Assembly: GCA_051025295.1 (NCBI GenBank)
Contig: JBMGJV010000006.1
Length of the DNA stretch: 64,000 nucleotides
From: KBS-83 sp051025295
GTDB taxonomy: Bacteria; Acidobacteriota; Terriglobia; Terriglobales; Acidobacteriaceae
Strand: one strand, 5' to 3'
Shown: in pieces, positions 20,900 to 29,008 of the stretch
Layout of the letters: each line of letters opens with the position of its first letter
Position numbering within the stretch: the stretch's first letter is position 1
Position numbers and translations under genes: made by a program
Notes under the pieces: generated by a model
The model's input: only the letters and a program-made list of their open reading frames with translations
Database searches by the model: none
Told to the model about the DNA's origin: nothing

Positions 20900-21811
20900 A
20901 TGTCACCGCTCGCACAAATCGCACCGCACACCTGGCTCTCCGGCCTCACCACCGAGCCGTGGTCGTGGGAGCCCACCATCTGGATCCCCCTCGCCCTGCT
21001 GCTCGTCGTCTACAGCACTGGCGCGCTGCGCCGCGGCTCGCTCGGCCGTCTGCGCTGGCGGCATGCGGCCTTCTTCAGCGGCTGGCTCACATTGCTCCTC
21101 GCGCTCGACTCGCCCATCCACGAACTCGGCGAGCAGCTCTTCTCCGCCCACATGCTGCAGCACGAGGTCCTCATCCTCGTCTCCGCGCCGCTCATCGCCG
21201 CCTCGCACCCGGGCGCGACCTGCCTCTGGGCCTTCGCGCCCGCACACCGCGCGTCCATGGGCCGCACCCTTCGCGACATCGAACACAACCGCGTCATCGC
21301 CTGGTTCACTCAGCCGCTCACCGCGTGGGTGCTCGAAGCCGCCGCACTGTGGCTGTGGCATATTCCCGCGCTGTACCAGGCCACCTTCACATCCGACTGG
21401 GTCCACGCCGCGCAGCACCTCAGCTTCTTCCTCACCGCGCTCATCTTCTGGTCCGCGCTCTACGGCGTCGGCCGCTCCGCCATGGGCTACGGCGCCGCCA
21501 CCCTCTACACCTTCGGCACCGCCGTCCATTGCAGCGCACTCGGCGCCCTGCTCACCTTCTCGCAGGTGCTCTGGTACCCGGCCTACACCCGCACCACCGC
21601 GCGCTGGGGGCTCACCCCGCTTGAAGATCAGCAGCTCGGCGGCGTCATCATGTGGGTGCCTTCCGCTGTTACGTTTCTCGTGATCGCGCTGCTGCTCGTC
21701 GCGAAATGGCTCGAGGAATCGGACCGCCGCCTGCGATTCGGCTCCGTCGTCGGAGCCCTCAGCCAGCAGCATGGCTCCCTCAGCCCCTATCGTCCCGAGG
21801 AGCACTCATGA
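20900..21811 (+). CDS. ctaG: cytochrome c oxidase assembly factor CtaG
   Basis: A 303-residue polytopic protein of the caa3_CtaG family. Seven or so helices are visible. Conserved features are DSPIHELGEQLFSAHMLQHE (about 68-87), LILVSAPL, and LWLWHIPALYQ, whose histidines are thought to handle copper. The family inserts or stabilises the copper centre during oxidase assembly in the membrane. It follows the small membrane gene by 3 nt, and its TGA overlaps the ATG of the next cytochrome. The soluble, Cox11-type CtaG is a different protein and does not fit here. Confidence 0.92.
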   Translation: MSPLAQIAPHTWLSGLTTEPWSWEPTIWIPLALLLVVYSTGALRRGSLGRLRWRHAAFFSGWLTLLLALDSPIHELGEQLFSAHMLQHEVLILVSAPLIAASHPGATCLWAFAPAHRASMGRTLRDIEHNRVIAWFTQPLTAWVLEAAALWLWHIPALYQATFTSDWVHAAQHLSFFLTALIFWSALYGVGRSAMGYGAATLYTFGTAVHCSALGALLTFSQVLWYPAYTRTTARWGLTPLEDQQLGGVIMWVPSAVTFLVIALLLVAKWLEESDRRLRFGSVVGALSQQHGSLSPYRPEEHS

Positions 21812-22191
21812 GACCCGCATCCTCGCTCAGCCTCCTTGCGCTCGCGAGCCTCGCCGCTGTCGGCTGCAGCCGTACCGCGATCACGCCTCCGCCCGACGCC
21901 GGGGCCTCCGCCGCCGTGCGCACCTCCGCCTCCGCGCACATGATCCAGTACGGCTGCCCCACCTGCCACGTCATCCCCGGCGTCCCCGGTGCCGTCGGCA
22001 AGGTCGGGCCCTCGCTGGACGGCCTCGCGCAGCGCTCCTATCTCGCCGGCGTGCTGCCCAACACGCCCAACGATCTGCAGCGCTGGATCATGCACCCGCA
22101 GCAGTATCGTCCCGGCTCCGCCATGCCGGAGATGCATGTCTCCGCCCAGGACGCAGCCGAGTTCTCCAACTACCTCGAGCCGAGCCAATAG
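21808..22191 (+). CDS. c-type cytochrome (lipoprotein)
   Basis: A 127-residue monohaem cytochrome. The signal ends with a good lipobox, LAAVGC, so the mature protein is probably lipid-anchored on the periplasmic side. The haem motif is CPTCH, and AMPEMHVSAQDAAEFSNYL supplies a distal Met in class I arrangement. NTPNDLQRWIMHPQQYRPGSAMP closely resembles the cytochrome domain fused to subunit II (NTVGNLGGWILN...PGVRMP), so the two probably share ancestry. It likely donates electrons to, or relays within, the oxidase. Overlaps ctaG by 4 nt. Confidence 0.88.
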   Translation: MRPASSLSLLALASLAAVGCSRTAITPPPDAGASAAVRTSASAHMIQYGCPTCHVIPGVPGAVGKVGPSLDGLAQRSYLAGVLPNTPNDLQRWIMHPQQYRPGSAMPEMHVSAQDAAEFSNYLEPSQ

Positions 22192-22200
22192 CGCCCCGTT

Positions 22201-23076
22201 ATGCAATCGCACCTGTTGCTTGAAGCCGCCGGAGCGCTCCTCGTGCTCTACGGCCTCACCCAGGTCTATCGCGACATCTTCCACCCCACCCAGTCCGGCA
22301 CGCTCAGCGACTCGATCGGCGCCCTCTACTCCGCGCTGCTGCGTCACACCCGGCTGCGCTCCTCCATCGGCCCGCTCGCGCTCGTCAGCGTCATCATCGC
22401 GTGGGCCTTTCTGCTCACGCTCGGCTTTGCGCTCATCTACACCGGCCTGCTCACCACGCACTTCTCGGATACGGACCGGCACATTCCGGCCGGATCGTTC
22501 TTCCATCTCCTGCTGCGCGGCATCTACATCTCGCTCGGCTCCTTCGACACCTTCCAAACCTTCGACCTCGCGCCCACATCCGACTGGCTTCGCCTCACGG
22601 TCGCCGTTGAAGGGCTGATCGGGATCTCCATGATCACCGCCAGCGTCTCCTGGACCGTGCTCCTCTATCCCGCGCTCGCCCGGACCCGCTGGTTCGCGCG
22701 CTGCGTCTCCACCCTCCTCGAAGCAGAGCGCCGCACCGGCCTCTCGCCCGTCCAGCTCGGGAGCAGCGTCGCCCTCTTCGGGCTCGTCGAGCAGGTGCTC
22801 AACTACCGCATCGACATGGTGCTCTTTCCCATCCTGCTCAACTTCCATGCGGAGGAAGAGGCGGCGACCCCGTCGAAGATCCTCCCGGAGCTGCTTCGCT
22901 ACGCCAGGGCGGCGGCCGCGGATCCGCGCCCGGAGACGCGCTTCGCCGGTGTCGAGCTCTGCATCGCGCTCCAGACCCTCTCCGAAACCATCGGCTCCCG
23001 GATCCTCGGCGCGCCATCCGGAGATGAGGCACACGCCGACCCTGCCGTGATCTTCGACGACTTTCAGGAGAAGTAG
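22201..23076 (+). CDS. potassium-channel-like membrane protein without canonical selectivity filter
   Basis: A 291-residue protein starting 9 nt after the cytochrome. A first hydrophobic helix (4-22) runs into YRDIFHPT, a motif seen in some bacterial channel-like proteins. A second helix spans about 56-83. A pore-loop-like segment follows (about 101-122: RGIYISLGSFDTFQTFD), then a third helix (131-156, AVEGLIGISMITASVSW). The layout resembles Ion_trans_2 channels, but the filter TVGYG is replaced by SFDTFQ. The C-terminal 130 residues are cytoplasmic and helical. It could be a channel of other selectivity, a dead channel or a sensor. The last codons are duplicated by an 18-bp tandem repeat. 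Confidence 0.7.
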   Translation: MQSHLLLEAAGALLVLYGLTQVYRDIFHPTQSGTLSDSIGALYSALLRHTRLRSSIGPLALVSVIIAWAFLLTLGFALIYTGLLTTHFSDTDRHIPAGSFFHLLLRGIYISLGSFDTFQTFDLAPTSDWLRLTVAVEGLIGISMITASVSWTVLLYPALARTRWFARCVSTLLEAERRTGLSPVQLGSSVALFGLVEQVLNYRIDMVLFPILLNFHAEEEAATPSKILPELLRYARAAAADPRPETRFAGVELCIALQTLSETIGSRILGAPSGDEAHADPAVIFDDFQEK

Positions 23077-23095
23077 AACTTTCAGGAGAAGTAGA
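23060..23095 (+). repeat. 18-bp perfect tandem duplication over the stop codon
   Basis: ACTTTCAGGAGAAGTAGA is present twice, at 23060-23077 and 23078-23095. The first copy encodes the last residues and stop of the channel-like gene; the second repeats the same codons and stop in a silent position. A recent slippage or duplication event is the simplest explanation. Confidence 0.9.
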
Positions 23096-23148
23096 CCTCT
23101 TCGCGGCCCCACCGCCGGTACGCTCGCGCAACTCCGCCGGGAGATATC

Positions 23149-24714
23149 ATGGACTCGCTTCCACGCGGAAACGAGGTCGGCAGAGCTATGGCATCGAGCC
23201 CGCACAAGAGCGCGCCGGACGACTCGACCTCCGCCACGCCTCCTGTCGATCCTCCTGCCGCGCCGGCGGAAGCTCCACGCCGCAGTCGCATCCCCGGCAT
23301 TCGCATTCACGGCTCGGCGCGCTCCGGTCCGCTCGCCCCCACGGTTCGCGTGCGGCGCGGCATGCGCTTCGAGGCCAGGCTCCAGCTCATCGCGGCGCTG
23401 CTCGCGCTCCCCGGCCTGCTCGTCACCATCGGGCTGCTCTGGTCGCGCCACGCGTCCAGCACGCTCTGGATCACGCTGCTCGCCGTCATCCTCTTCGCCA
23501 CGCTGCTGCTGTTCAGCATGCTGCTGGAGCACGTCATCCGCCCGCTGCAGACGCTCACCAACGTCGTCAGCGCGCTCCGCGAGGATGACTACGCCTTCCG
23601 TGCGCGCGGCTCCGCCACCGGCGACGTGCTCGGCGAGATGGCGCTCGAAGTTAACGCACTTGCGGACATGCTGCAGGCGCAGCGCTCGGGCGCGCTCGAG
23701 GCCTCCGCGCTGCTCGGCCGCGTCGTCGGCTCCATCGACGCACCCGTGCTCGCCTTCGATGTGGAAGGCATGCTGCGCCTCCTCAATCCCGCGGCGGAGC
23801 GCGTCTTCTCGCTCACCACGCTCGACAGCCTCGGCCAGCCTGCGGACGTGCTCGGCCTCGCCGACGTGCTCGCGCAGCCCGACGAAGGCATCTTCGACTT
23901 CGATGACGAAGGCCGCGGCACGCGCTGGGTCGTCCACCGCAGCAGCTTCCGCCAGCGTGGCGTGCCGCACGCCTTGCTGCTGCTCACCGACGTCAGCGCC
24001 GCGCTCCGGGAAGAGGAGCGGCAGGCCTGGCGGCGGCTCATCCGCGTGCTCGGGCATGAGATCAACAACTCGCTCGCGCCCATCAAGTCCATCGCCGGCA
24101 CTCTGCGCGCGCAACTGCTCTCAGGCACCGCCACCGATGAAGATCTCGAGCGCGGGCTCAGCATCATCGAGAGCCGCGCCGACGCGCTGCAACGATTTGT
24201 GCAGGCCTACCGGCAGCTCGCGCAATTGCCACCGCCAAGGTTGCAAATGGTGCCCCTGCGCCCGCTCGTCGAGCGCACGCTCGCTCTCGAACAGCGCCTC
24301 CGCCCCGAACTCCGCGGCGGCCCCGACCTCACCCTCAGCATCGACCCCGACCAGATCGAGCAGCTCCTCATCAACCTCGTCCGCAACGCCGTCGAAGCCG
24401 CGCTCTCCCGCTCCACCAGCCGCCCGCGCGTCGAGGTCGCCTGGCAGCTCGAGTCGGGCGACGTCGTCCTCTCCATCGACGACAACGGCCCCGGCATCGC
24501 CAACGACTCGAACCTGTTCGTGCCCTTCTACACCACCAAGAGCGGCGGCACCGGCGTCGGGCTCGCGCTCGCCCGGCAGATCGTCGAAGCGCACGCAGGG
24601 TCGGTGCGCCTCATCAACCGCCCAGCCGGCGGCGCACGCGCCCTGGTCACCCTGCCTGTCGTGAAACAGCGCGCGGCCGATCTCGAGCCGCAGGAACTCC
24701 CGGCCCGCGTCTAG
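23149..24714 (+). CDS. sensor histidine kinase (NtrB/NtrY-like)
   Basis: A 521-residue membrane kinase with GGGAG 6 nt before the ATG. A proline-rich cytoplasmic start (1-70) is followed by two close helices (about 78-97 and 105-126) with almost no periplasmic loop, so the signal is probably sensed in the membrane or cytoplasm. A HAMP-like segment is at 127-180 and a PAS domain at about 187-285. The phospho-acceptor is H303 in LGHEINNSLAPIKSIAGTL. The HATPase domain has NLVRNAVEAA, DDNGPGI and FVPFYTTKSGGTGVGLALAR. This kinase class normally pairs with sigma-54 regulators such as the one at 11984-13417, here almost 10 kb away across the oxidase cassette. Confidence 0.9.
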   Translation: MDSLPRGNEVGRAMASSPHKSAPDDSTSATPPVDPPAAPAEAPRRSRIPGIRIHGSARSGPLAPTVRVRRGMRFEARLQLIAALLALPGLLVTIGLLWSRHASSTLWITLLAVILFATLLLFSMLLEHVIRPLQTLTNVVSALREDDYAFRARGSATGDVLGEMALEVNALADMLQAQRSGALEASALLGRVVGSIDAPVLAFDVEGMLRLLNPAAERVFSLTTLDSLGQPADVLGLADVLAQPDEGIFDFDDEGRGTRWVVHRSSFRQRGVPHALLLLTDVSAALREEERQAWRRLIRVLGHEINNSLAPIKSIAGTLRAQLLSGTATDEDLERGLSIIESRADALQRFVQAYRQLAQLPPPRLQMVPLRPLVERTLALEQRLRPELRGGPDLTLSIDPDQIEQLLINLVRNAVEAALSRSTSRPRVEVAWQLESGDVVLSIDDNGPGIANDSNLFVPFYTTKSGGTGVGLALARQIVEAHAGSVRLINRPAGGARALVTLPVVKQRAADLEPQELPARV

Positions 24715-24744
24715 CGCTCGCGCCTGCACCCCGCCCTTAGTTCT

Positions 24745-25824
24745 CTAGTGAGCTGGAATCTCTGCCGACTGGTGCTGCTGTGGCACGCGGCCACTCAGGA
24801 AATCGATCATCCGTGGCCCGATGCGATTCGCGCACTGCCCCGGCGCCAGGTGTCCGCAGCCGTCGTAGATCTCGAGCACCGAGTCCGGAATCTGGGAGTG
24901 CATCGCAATCCCCGCGGACAGCGGGATCAGGTGATCCTGCTTGCCCCACACGATCAGCGTCGGCACCGTCAGCGAGCGGAGCTTTCCGTCCAGCAGGTCG
25001 TCGCCCTTGAACATTGATCGCGCGCTGCGATCCACCACCCAGTTCAGCGACTGGAACTTGCGGATCATGTCCTCCGCCAGGAAGTCCGGCGGATCGCCCC
25101 CCTGCGGCATCAGCATGCGATACAGCCGCCGCACGGCAGGGATCGTCGTCGGCTCGAAGTCGAACACCGTGAATGTCGGCGCAAAGCGAATGCCCGCCGC
25201 ATCGCACAGCACCAGCCGGCCGATGCGATCCGGCTCGTCGAGCGCAACACGCGCCGCCACCCATCCGCCCATCGACCAGCCCACCAGGTCCACCTTCTGG
25301 ATCTGCTTCTGCTTCAGAAACGCTTCGACGATCCCGGCTTCCTGCGGGATCGAGTACGACGCATTCGTCGGCCGCGCCGACCTCCCATACCCGAGCAGGT
25401 CGATCGCATACACATGGAAGCCGCTCTGCTTCAACTGCGGCATCAGGTTGGACCAGTCCTCCGCCCGGCTGCCCAGCCCATGGACCAGCAGCACCGGGGT
25501 GCCGCTGCTGCTACCACCTTCGTAGTAGTGAATGCTCTCGCCGTCGATCGTCGTGAACTCGTTATGGAAGCCGGCATATGCCAATCGCCCCCGGGTAATC
25601 ATTTCAATTACCTCAAGCGGGTTCCGCCACACAAAAAGCGCCCCCAGGAGGAACAAAAAGGCCATGATTGCGACCGAAATACCGTACGTACGCCATTGCA
25701 ATTCGCCACGTTTCGGCAGGGAAGAGTGGGTGCGCTGGCTCTGCGAAGGCTGCGAAACGCGGCCAGAACGGGCGTTATTGCGCCGCTTGCGGCCCATCCC
25801 CGGCCGGGGTGCCATGGTGCTCAA
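24745..25824 (-). CDS. membrane-anchored alpha/beta hydrolase
   Basis: A 359-residue hydrolase. The N-terminus is basic, then one helix at about 48-66 (ISVAIMAFLFLLGALFVW) anchors it. The catalytic fold follows: oxyanion HGLGS, nucleophile Ser in GWSMGG, acid Asp in WGKQDHLIP and His in GCGHLAP. A lid region between YGRSARPTNASYS and the DLVGW strand is of ordinary length. Substrate unknown; ester or C-C hydrolases share this pattern. A second ATG three codons later (25815) is equally possible. It converges with the kinase gene with only 30 nt between and no terminator hairpin. It is probably co-transcribed with the Nudix gene 18 nt upstream. Confidence 0.88.
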   Translation of the reverse strand: MSTMAPRPGMGRKRRNNARSGRVSQPSQSQRTHSSLPKRGELQWRTYGISVAIMAFLFLLGALFVWRNPLEVIEMITRGRLAYAGFHNEFTTIDGESIHYYEGGSSSGTPVLLVHGLGSRAEDWSNLMPQLKQSGFHVYAIDLLGYGRSARPTNASYSIPQEAGIVEAFLKQKQIQKVDLVGWSMGGWVAARVALDEPDRIGRLVLCDAAGIRFAPTFTVFDFEPTTIPAVRRLYRMLMPQGGDPPDFLAEDMIRKFQSLNWVVDRSARSMFKGDDLLDGKLRSLTVPTLIVWGKQDHLIPLSAGIAMHSQIPDSVLEIYDGCGHLAPGQCANRIGPRMIDFLSGRVPQQHQSAEIPAH

Positions 25825-25842
25825 GAGAACCAGTCCTCCTTG

Positions 25843-26301
25843 TTACTTACGCAGCCCGCGCGCCTGCTCGATCGCTTTGCGGATCACGCTGAGCGTAAAC
25901 GGGCGTACCGGAATCGCACCATGCCCCGTCAGTTCTCCCCACGCCGCCCATCGCACCTCGGTCGCGTCGCTGGCCGAGGCAAGAGTGCCCCCCAGCACGC
26001 GGCAGCGATAGTCGATCAAAACGTAATGAAAACGCACTCGCGCGGGTGCTTCGTCACTCTGTGAGATGTGATCGAACACGGCGACGATCTCGAGCGGCTC
26101 CACCTCGAGTCCCGTCTCCTCGAAAACCTCGCGGCGCACGCCGTCCTCGAGCCGCTCGCCCAACTCCAGCGCACCGCCCGGCAGCGACCACTCGCCCAGC
26201 AGCGGCTCCTGCCCGCGCCGCACCAGCAGCACACGCAACTCGTCATCGAGAACAATTGCGCCCACCCCGGCGATCGGGGCAGCAGGGAACTCACGCTGCA
26301 T
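25843..26301 (-). CDS. Nudix hydrolase
   Basis: A 152-residue Nudix enzyme cleaving a nucleoside diphosphate linked to another group. The Nudix box runs from GALELGER to REVFEETGLEV (about 43-65) with the metal-binding RExxEE core intact. The strand before it, LLGEWSLPGG, is characteristic. The C-terminal helix is short. It resembles MutT/ADP-ribose types, but the substrate cannot be assigned. It sits 5 nt downstream of the nitroreductase gene and 18 nt upstream of the hydrolase gene on the same strand, suggesting one transcript. Confidence 0.9.
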   Translation of the reverse strand: MQREFPAAPIAGVGAIVLDDELRVLLVRRGQEPLLGEWSLPGGALELGERLEDGVRREVFEETGLEVEPLEIVAVFDHISQSDEAPARVRFHYVLIDYRCRVLGGTLASASDATEVRWAAWGELTGHGAIPVRPFTLSVIRKAIEQARGLRK

Positions 26302-26306
26302 CGGGC

Positions 26307-26954
26307 TCAGCTCTCGCTCAGCGGGCGGCCGTGCTCTTCGCCGAAGACGGTCCGCGACGACGAGAAACGCCCACCGGAGAACTTCTCCGCCCCACTTCCA
26401 TGCCCGATTCCGAGCAGCGCTACCGTCACGTAGCTGAGCGGCAACTTCAACGCATCATGGATCTTGTCGGGCTCAAAGCCTTCCATCGGCGCGGTGTCAT
26501 AGCCCAGCACCTCGGCCATCAGCATCATGTGGGTGAAGGCGATCATCACCTGCCGATTCAGCCACATGGCGATGTTGGGGTGCTCGGACAGGTAGGGCGG
26601 AATGTTGGTCCGCGCCTGCTCGGCGTAGTTTTCCGGCATGCCGTTCTCACGGCCCATGCGCAGCATTTCGTCCAGATCGCCATTGCGCCAGCCATCTGCA
26701 TCACCGCAGGCCACGATCACCGCGCTGGCCTCGCCTACCTTTGGCTGATTGAAGCAGGCACTGCGCAGTCTGCGCTTCTGCTCCGCGGAGCGCACCACGA
26801 CGAACCGCCACGGCTGCAGATTGTAGGCACTGGGCGCCTGCAGACCGGCATTCAGGATGCGGCGCAGATCATCCATCGGCATCGGCCGGCCATCAAAGGT
26901 CGGCGTCGCGCGGCGGTCCTCAATGGCCTTCGAGAGCGGCTTCTCCGTACTCAT
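26307..26954 (-). CDS. nitroreductase-family flavoprotein
   Basis: A 215-residue FMN-dependent oxidoreductase. The N-terminal flavin-binding motif RRATPTFDGRPMP and APSAYNLQPWRFVVV (about 38-53) are typical. The central MWLNRQVMIAFTHMMLMAEVLGYDTAPMEGF matches the dimer-interface and substrate-pocket helices. GIGHGSGAEKFSGGRF replaces the more usual GYP..P..K.R end. The likely reaction is NAD(P)H-dependent reduction of quinones or nitro compounds; the physiological substrate is unknown. First gene of a likely three-gene minus-strand transcript with the Nudix and alpha/beta hydrolase genes. Confidence 0.9.
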   Translation of the reverse strand: MSTEKPLSKAIEDRRATPTFDGRPMPMDDLRRILNAGLQAPSAYNLQPWRFVVVRSAEQKRRLRSACFNQPKVGEASAVIVACGDADGWRNGDLDEMLRMGRENGMPENYAEQARTNIPPYLSEHPNIAMWLNRQVMIAFTHMMLMAEVLGYDTAPMEGFEPDKIHDALKLPLSYVTVALLGIGHGSGAEKFSGGRFSSSRTVFGEEHGRPLSES

Positions 26955-27011
26955 GCGATCTTGATGCAGAACTCTTTCTGCCGTTTGAACGGCGATACCT
27001 CGCGTTCTACC

Positions 27012-28016
27012 TTAGCTCTTCGGGATGGCGCTCATCGGCTGCTCAAGCGAGAACGGCGCACCGCCAGCAGCCGGGTCGGCAAACACCCAGAGTCCGTGGA
27101 AGGCGTCCCGCAGCTCCGGATGGAGCGCCAGCAGACCGCGCATCACAGCGATCGTCTGCGTGCGCGCGGCGACCGGATCAGTCGTTCCGGTCGCCGCGTA
27201 GTGCGCCACTAGGTCGAGCCCGCCCAACTGGTCGTCCGTCCGCAGGCTGGTCACGCGGTAGATCGCGCCATCCACGTTCACCGGCAGCGGCTCCGCTCCG
27301 GGCAGGTCCTTGGGCCGGGCTGCCTGCTGCTCGTCATTCAGTTTCTCGAGATTTGTGCTCGAAAAGAAGCCCGCCGGCTGCAGCAGGTAGCTCGCCGTCG
27401 CGTAGTAGAACCAGGCATTCCAGCCCTGCTTCTGCTGCGCGTACGTGCGCGCCTGGCGCCAGTACCAGAGCCCGTCATGGCCGGCTACAGCGAGCGGCTT
27501 GGGGAAGAACCCGGCGAGCTGCCACGGCCCGTTTGCCGCTCCCTGCTGCAGGAGTAAAGAGAGTTGCTGCGGCTTGGCCACACCGGTCGCATGGAGCAGG
27601 GCGAACGCAAACTGCCCCGGAGGCAGATGCTGGATCGAGAACGTCGTGTGCGTGATGTTGTCGGGCGAATCGCAGAAGAACTGCGTCTGCTCATCCCCGG
27701 GTTTGGCATCGCCCGCGTCCAGGCGGTAGACGGCATCCACGGTCAAGGTGGCCCCCGTCATCAGCGGCGTCAGGGCGGAAGAGGCGTTGGCGATGGCGTC
27801 GAAATGAGCTGCAACGTCGGGCACCGTCGCGGCCCTCAGGTCGGCCGTACGGCCCGACTGGACATCGCGCCCGATCTGCTGCGCCGCCTGCACAATCGCC
27901 GAGCGTTCCGCCTCGTTCATCGCCGCCTGCGTCTTGCACGACACGCCAAGCGCGGGCAGTGCCAGGGAGAGCAGGGAAGTCGCAGCCAGAACACGGGTTG
28001 CCCGGGGCACAATCAT
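27012..28016 (-). CDS. exported protein of unknown function
   Basis: A 334-residue protein. I place the start at 28016 because a Sec signal begins there (VLAATSLLSLALPALGVSC); a longer frame to 28151 adds only low-quality sequence. The mature part is hydrophilic and contains HFDAIANASSALTPLM (helical) and a Trp/Tyr-rich stretch, GLWYWRQARTYAQQKQGWNAWFYYATASYLLQP (about 195-228). This looks like a TPR-like or helical module, followed by a conserved-looking segment DGAIYRVTSLRTDDQLGGLDLVAHY. I do not recognise the family. It is divergent from the STN-like gene across about 120 nt, which should hold both promoters. Confidence 0.72.
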   Translation of the reverse strand: MIVPRATRVLAATSLLSLALPALGVSCKTQAAMNEAERSAIVQAAQQIGRDVQSGRTADLRAATVPDVAAHFDAIANASSALTPLMTGATLTVDAVYRLDAGDAKPGDEQTQFFCDSPDNITHTTFSIQHLPPGQFAFALLHATGVAKPQQLSLLLQQGAANGPWQLAGFFPKPLAVAGHDGLWYWRQARTYAQQKQGWNAWFYYATASYLLQPAGFFSSTNLEKLNDEQQAARPKDLPGAEPLPVNVDGAIYRVTSLRTDDQLGGLDLVAHYAATGTTDPVAARTQTIAVMRGLLALHPELRDAFHGLWVFADPAAGGAPFSLEQPMSAIPKS

Positions 28017-28136
28017 GATCGGATCACCACTCGTCACAAGCCTTACTTCACCACACCGGCCTATTCCCGCGCAAAGCGGCAGGGTGCGAGCGCTTCGGCG
28101 GCTTGTGTAGTCTATTGAGTGACGAAGGAGACTGCG

Positions 28137-28937
28137 ATGCTGTCTGGCCAACCCCGTCTCTTATTCATCCCGGCGCGCACATTGCCCCGGCTCGCCATCA
28201 GCCTTGCCGCGGTTGCGGTGTTTGGCGCCGGCGCTGTCGCCCAAGTGGCCACGCAGCCCGCCGGCCCCGTCGCTCCTTCCGTCAACGCCCCTGCCGCTCC
28301 GGCGGGGAATCCCGCGAAGACTGCGCATCACGCGGGCCGCAAAAAGTCTGCCGCCAAGGTCGAAGCTCCTGTTGAGCCCCCACCTCCGGCCGCACCGCTG
28401 CCACCTCCCAATGAATTGCAGCAGCCAGCCGTTCCGGCCGTGGTCACTGTTGGCAAAGACGAGCTGGCGGTGAGGGCAGACAATGCGAGCCTGTCACAGG
28501 TCCTGCATCAGATTTCGTCGCAGACAGGGATGAAGCTGGATGGCGGCGTGAACGGGGACGATCGCGTCTTCGGCAGCTTCGGCCCAGGGGCACCCAAAGA
28601 GGTGCTGACCTCGCTACTGAACGGAGCGGGCTACAACCTGGTGATGGTGGGCGATCTGCCCAACGGAGCCCCGCGTGAGCTGCTTCTGTCGCGCAGGACT
28701 GCCGAAGGCAGCGCACCTCCGTCTGCCAATCCGCAGCCGCAGAGCAACGACAACGAAGAGGACAACAGCAATGATTTCGAGGAGGCGCCCTCGCCGCCCT
28801 CGATCATGCCCGCCGAGCCGCCGCCCCAGGGTCCGGGTGCCGGTGTTCCGCCCCAGGGGCGCACACCGCAGCAGATCTTCCTCGAGCAGCGGCAGCAGCA
28901 GCAACAACAGCAGCAGAATCCGCAACCACCGCAGTAG
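28137..28937 (+). CDS. exported STN-domain-like protein with Pro/Gln-rich tail
   Basis: A 266-residue protein. The ATG at 28137 has GAAGGAG 6 nt upstream; a GTG at 28119 is less likely. A signal peptide (LAISLAAVAVFGAGAVAQ) is followed by a proline/alanine-rich linker (about 35-105). A compact domain then reads LAVRADNASLSQVLHQISSQTGMKLDG and ends GYNLVMVGD (about 110-180). That resembles the secretin/TonB short N-terminal (STN) fold, where a strand-helix pattern packs against outer-membrane secretins. The tail is Asn/Asp/Glu-rich, then Pro-rich, ending in a run of eight Gln. There is no channel domain, so it may be a periplasmic adaptor. Function inferred only from the fold resemblance. Confidence 0.72.
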   Translation: MLSGQPRLLFIPARTLPRLAISLAAVAVFGAGAVAQVATQPAGPVAPSVNAPAAPAGNPAKTAHHAGRKKSAAKVEAPVEPPPPAAPLPPPNELQQPAVPAVVTVGKDELAVRADNASLSQVLHQISSQTGMKLDGGVNGDDRVFGSFGPGAPKEVLTSLLNGAGYNLVMVGDLPNGAPRELLLSRRTAEGSAPPSANPQPQSNDNEEDNSNDFEEAPSPPSIMPAEPPPQGPGAGVPPQGRTPQQIFLEQRQQQQQQQQNPQPPQ

Positions 28938-29008
28938 CGATTGCTCAGCAGCCCCGGCCAGCAGCCCCGTTTAGATCGGAACGGTAGAGAGTGGGACGGG
29001 CGTCGTTG

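Noticed and set aside
21787..24114. A 775-codon minus-strand frame under the cytochrome, channel and kinase genes.
   Set aside because: It is Glu/Asp/Gly-rich without motifs and covers three real plus-strand genes.
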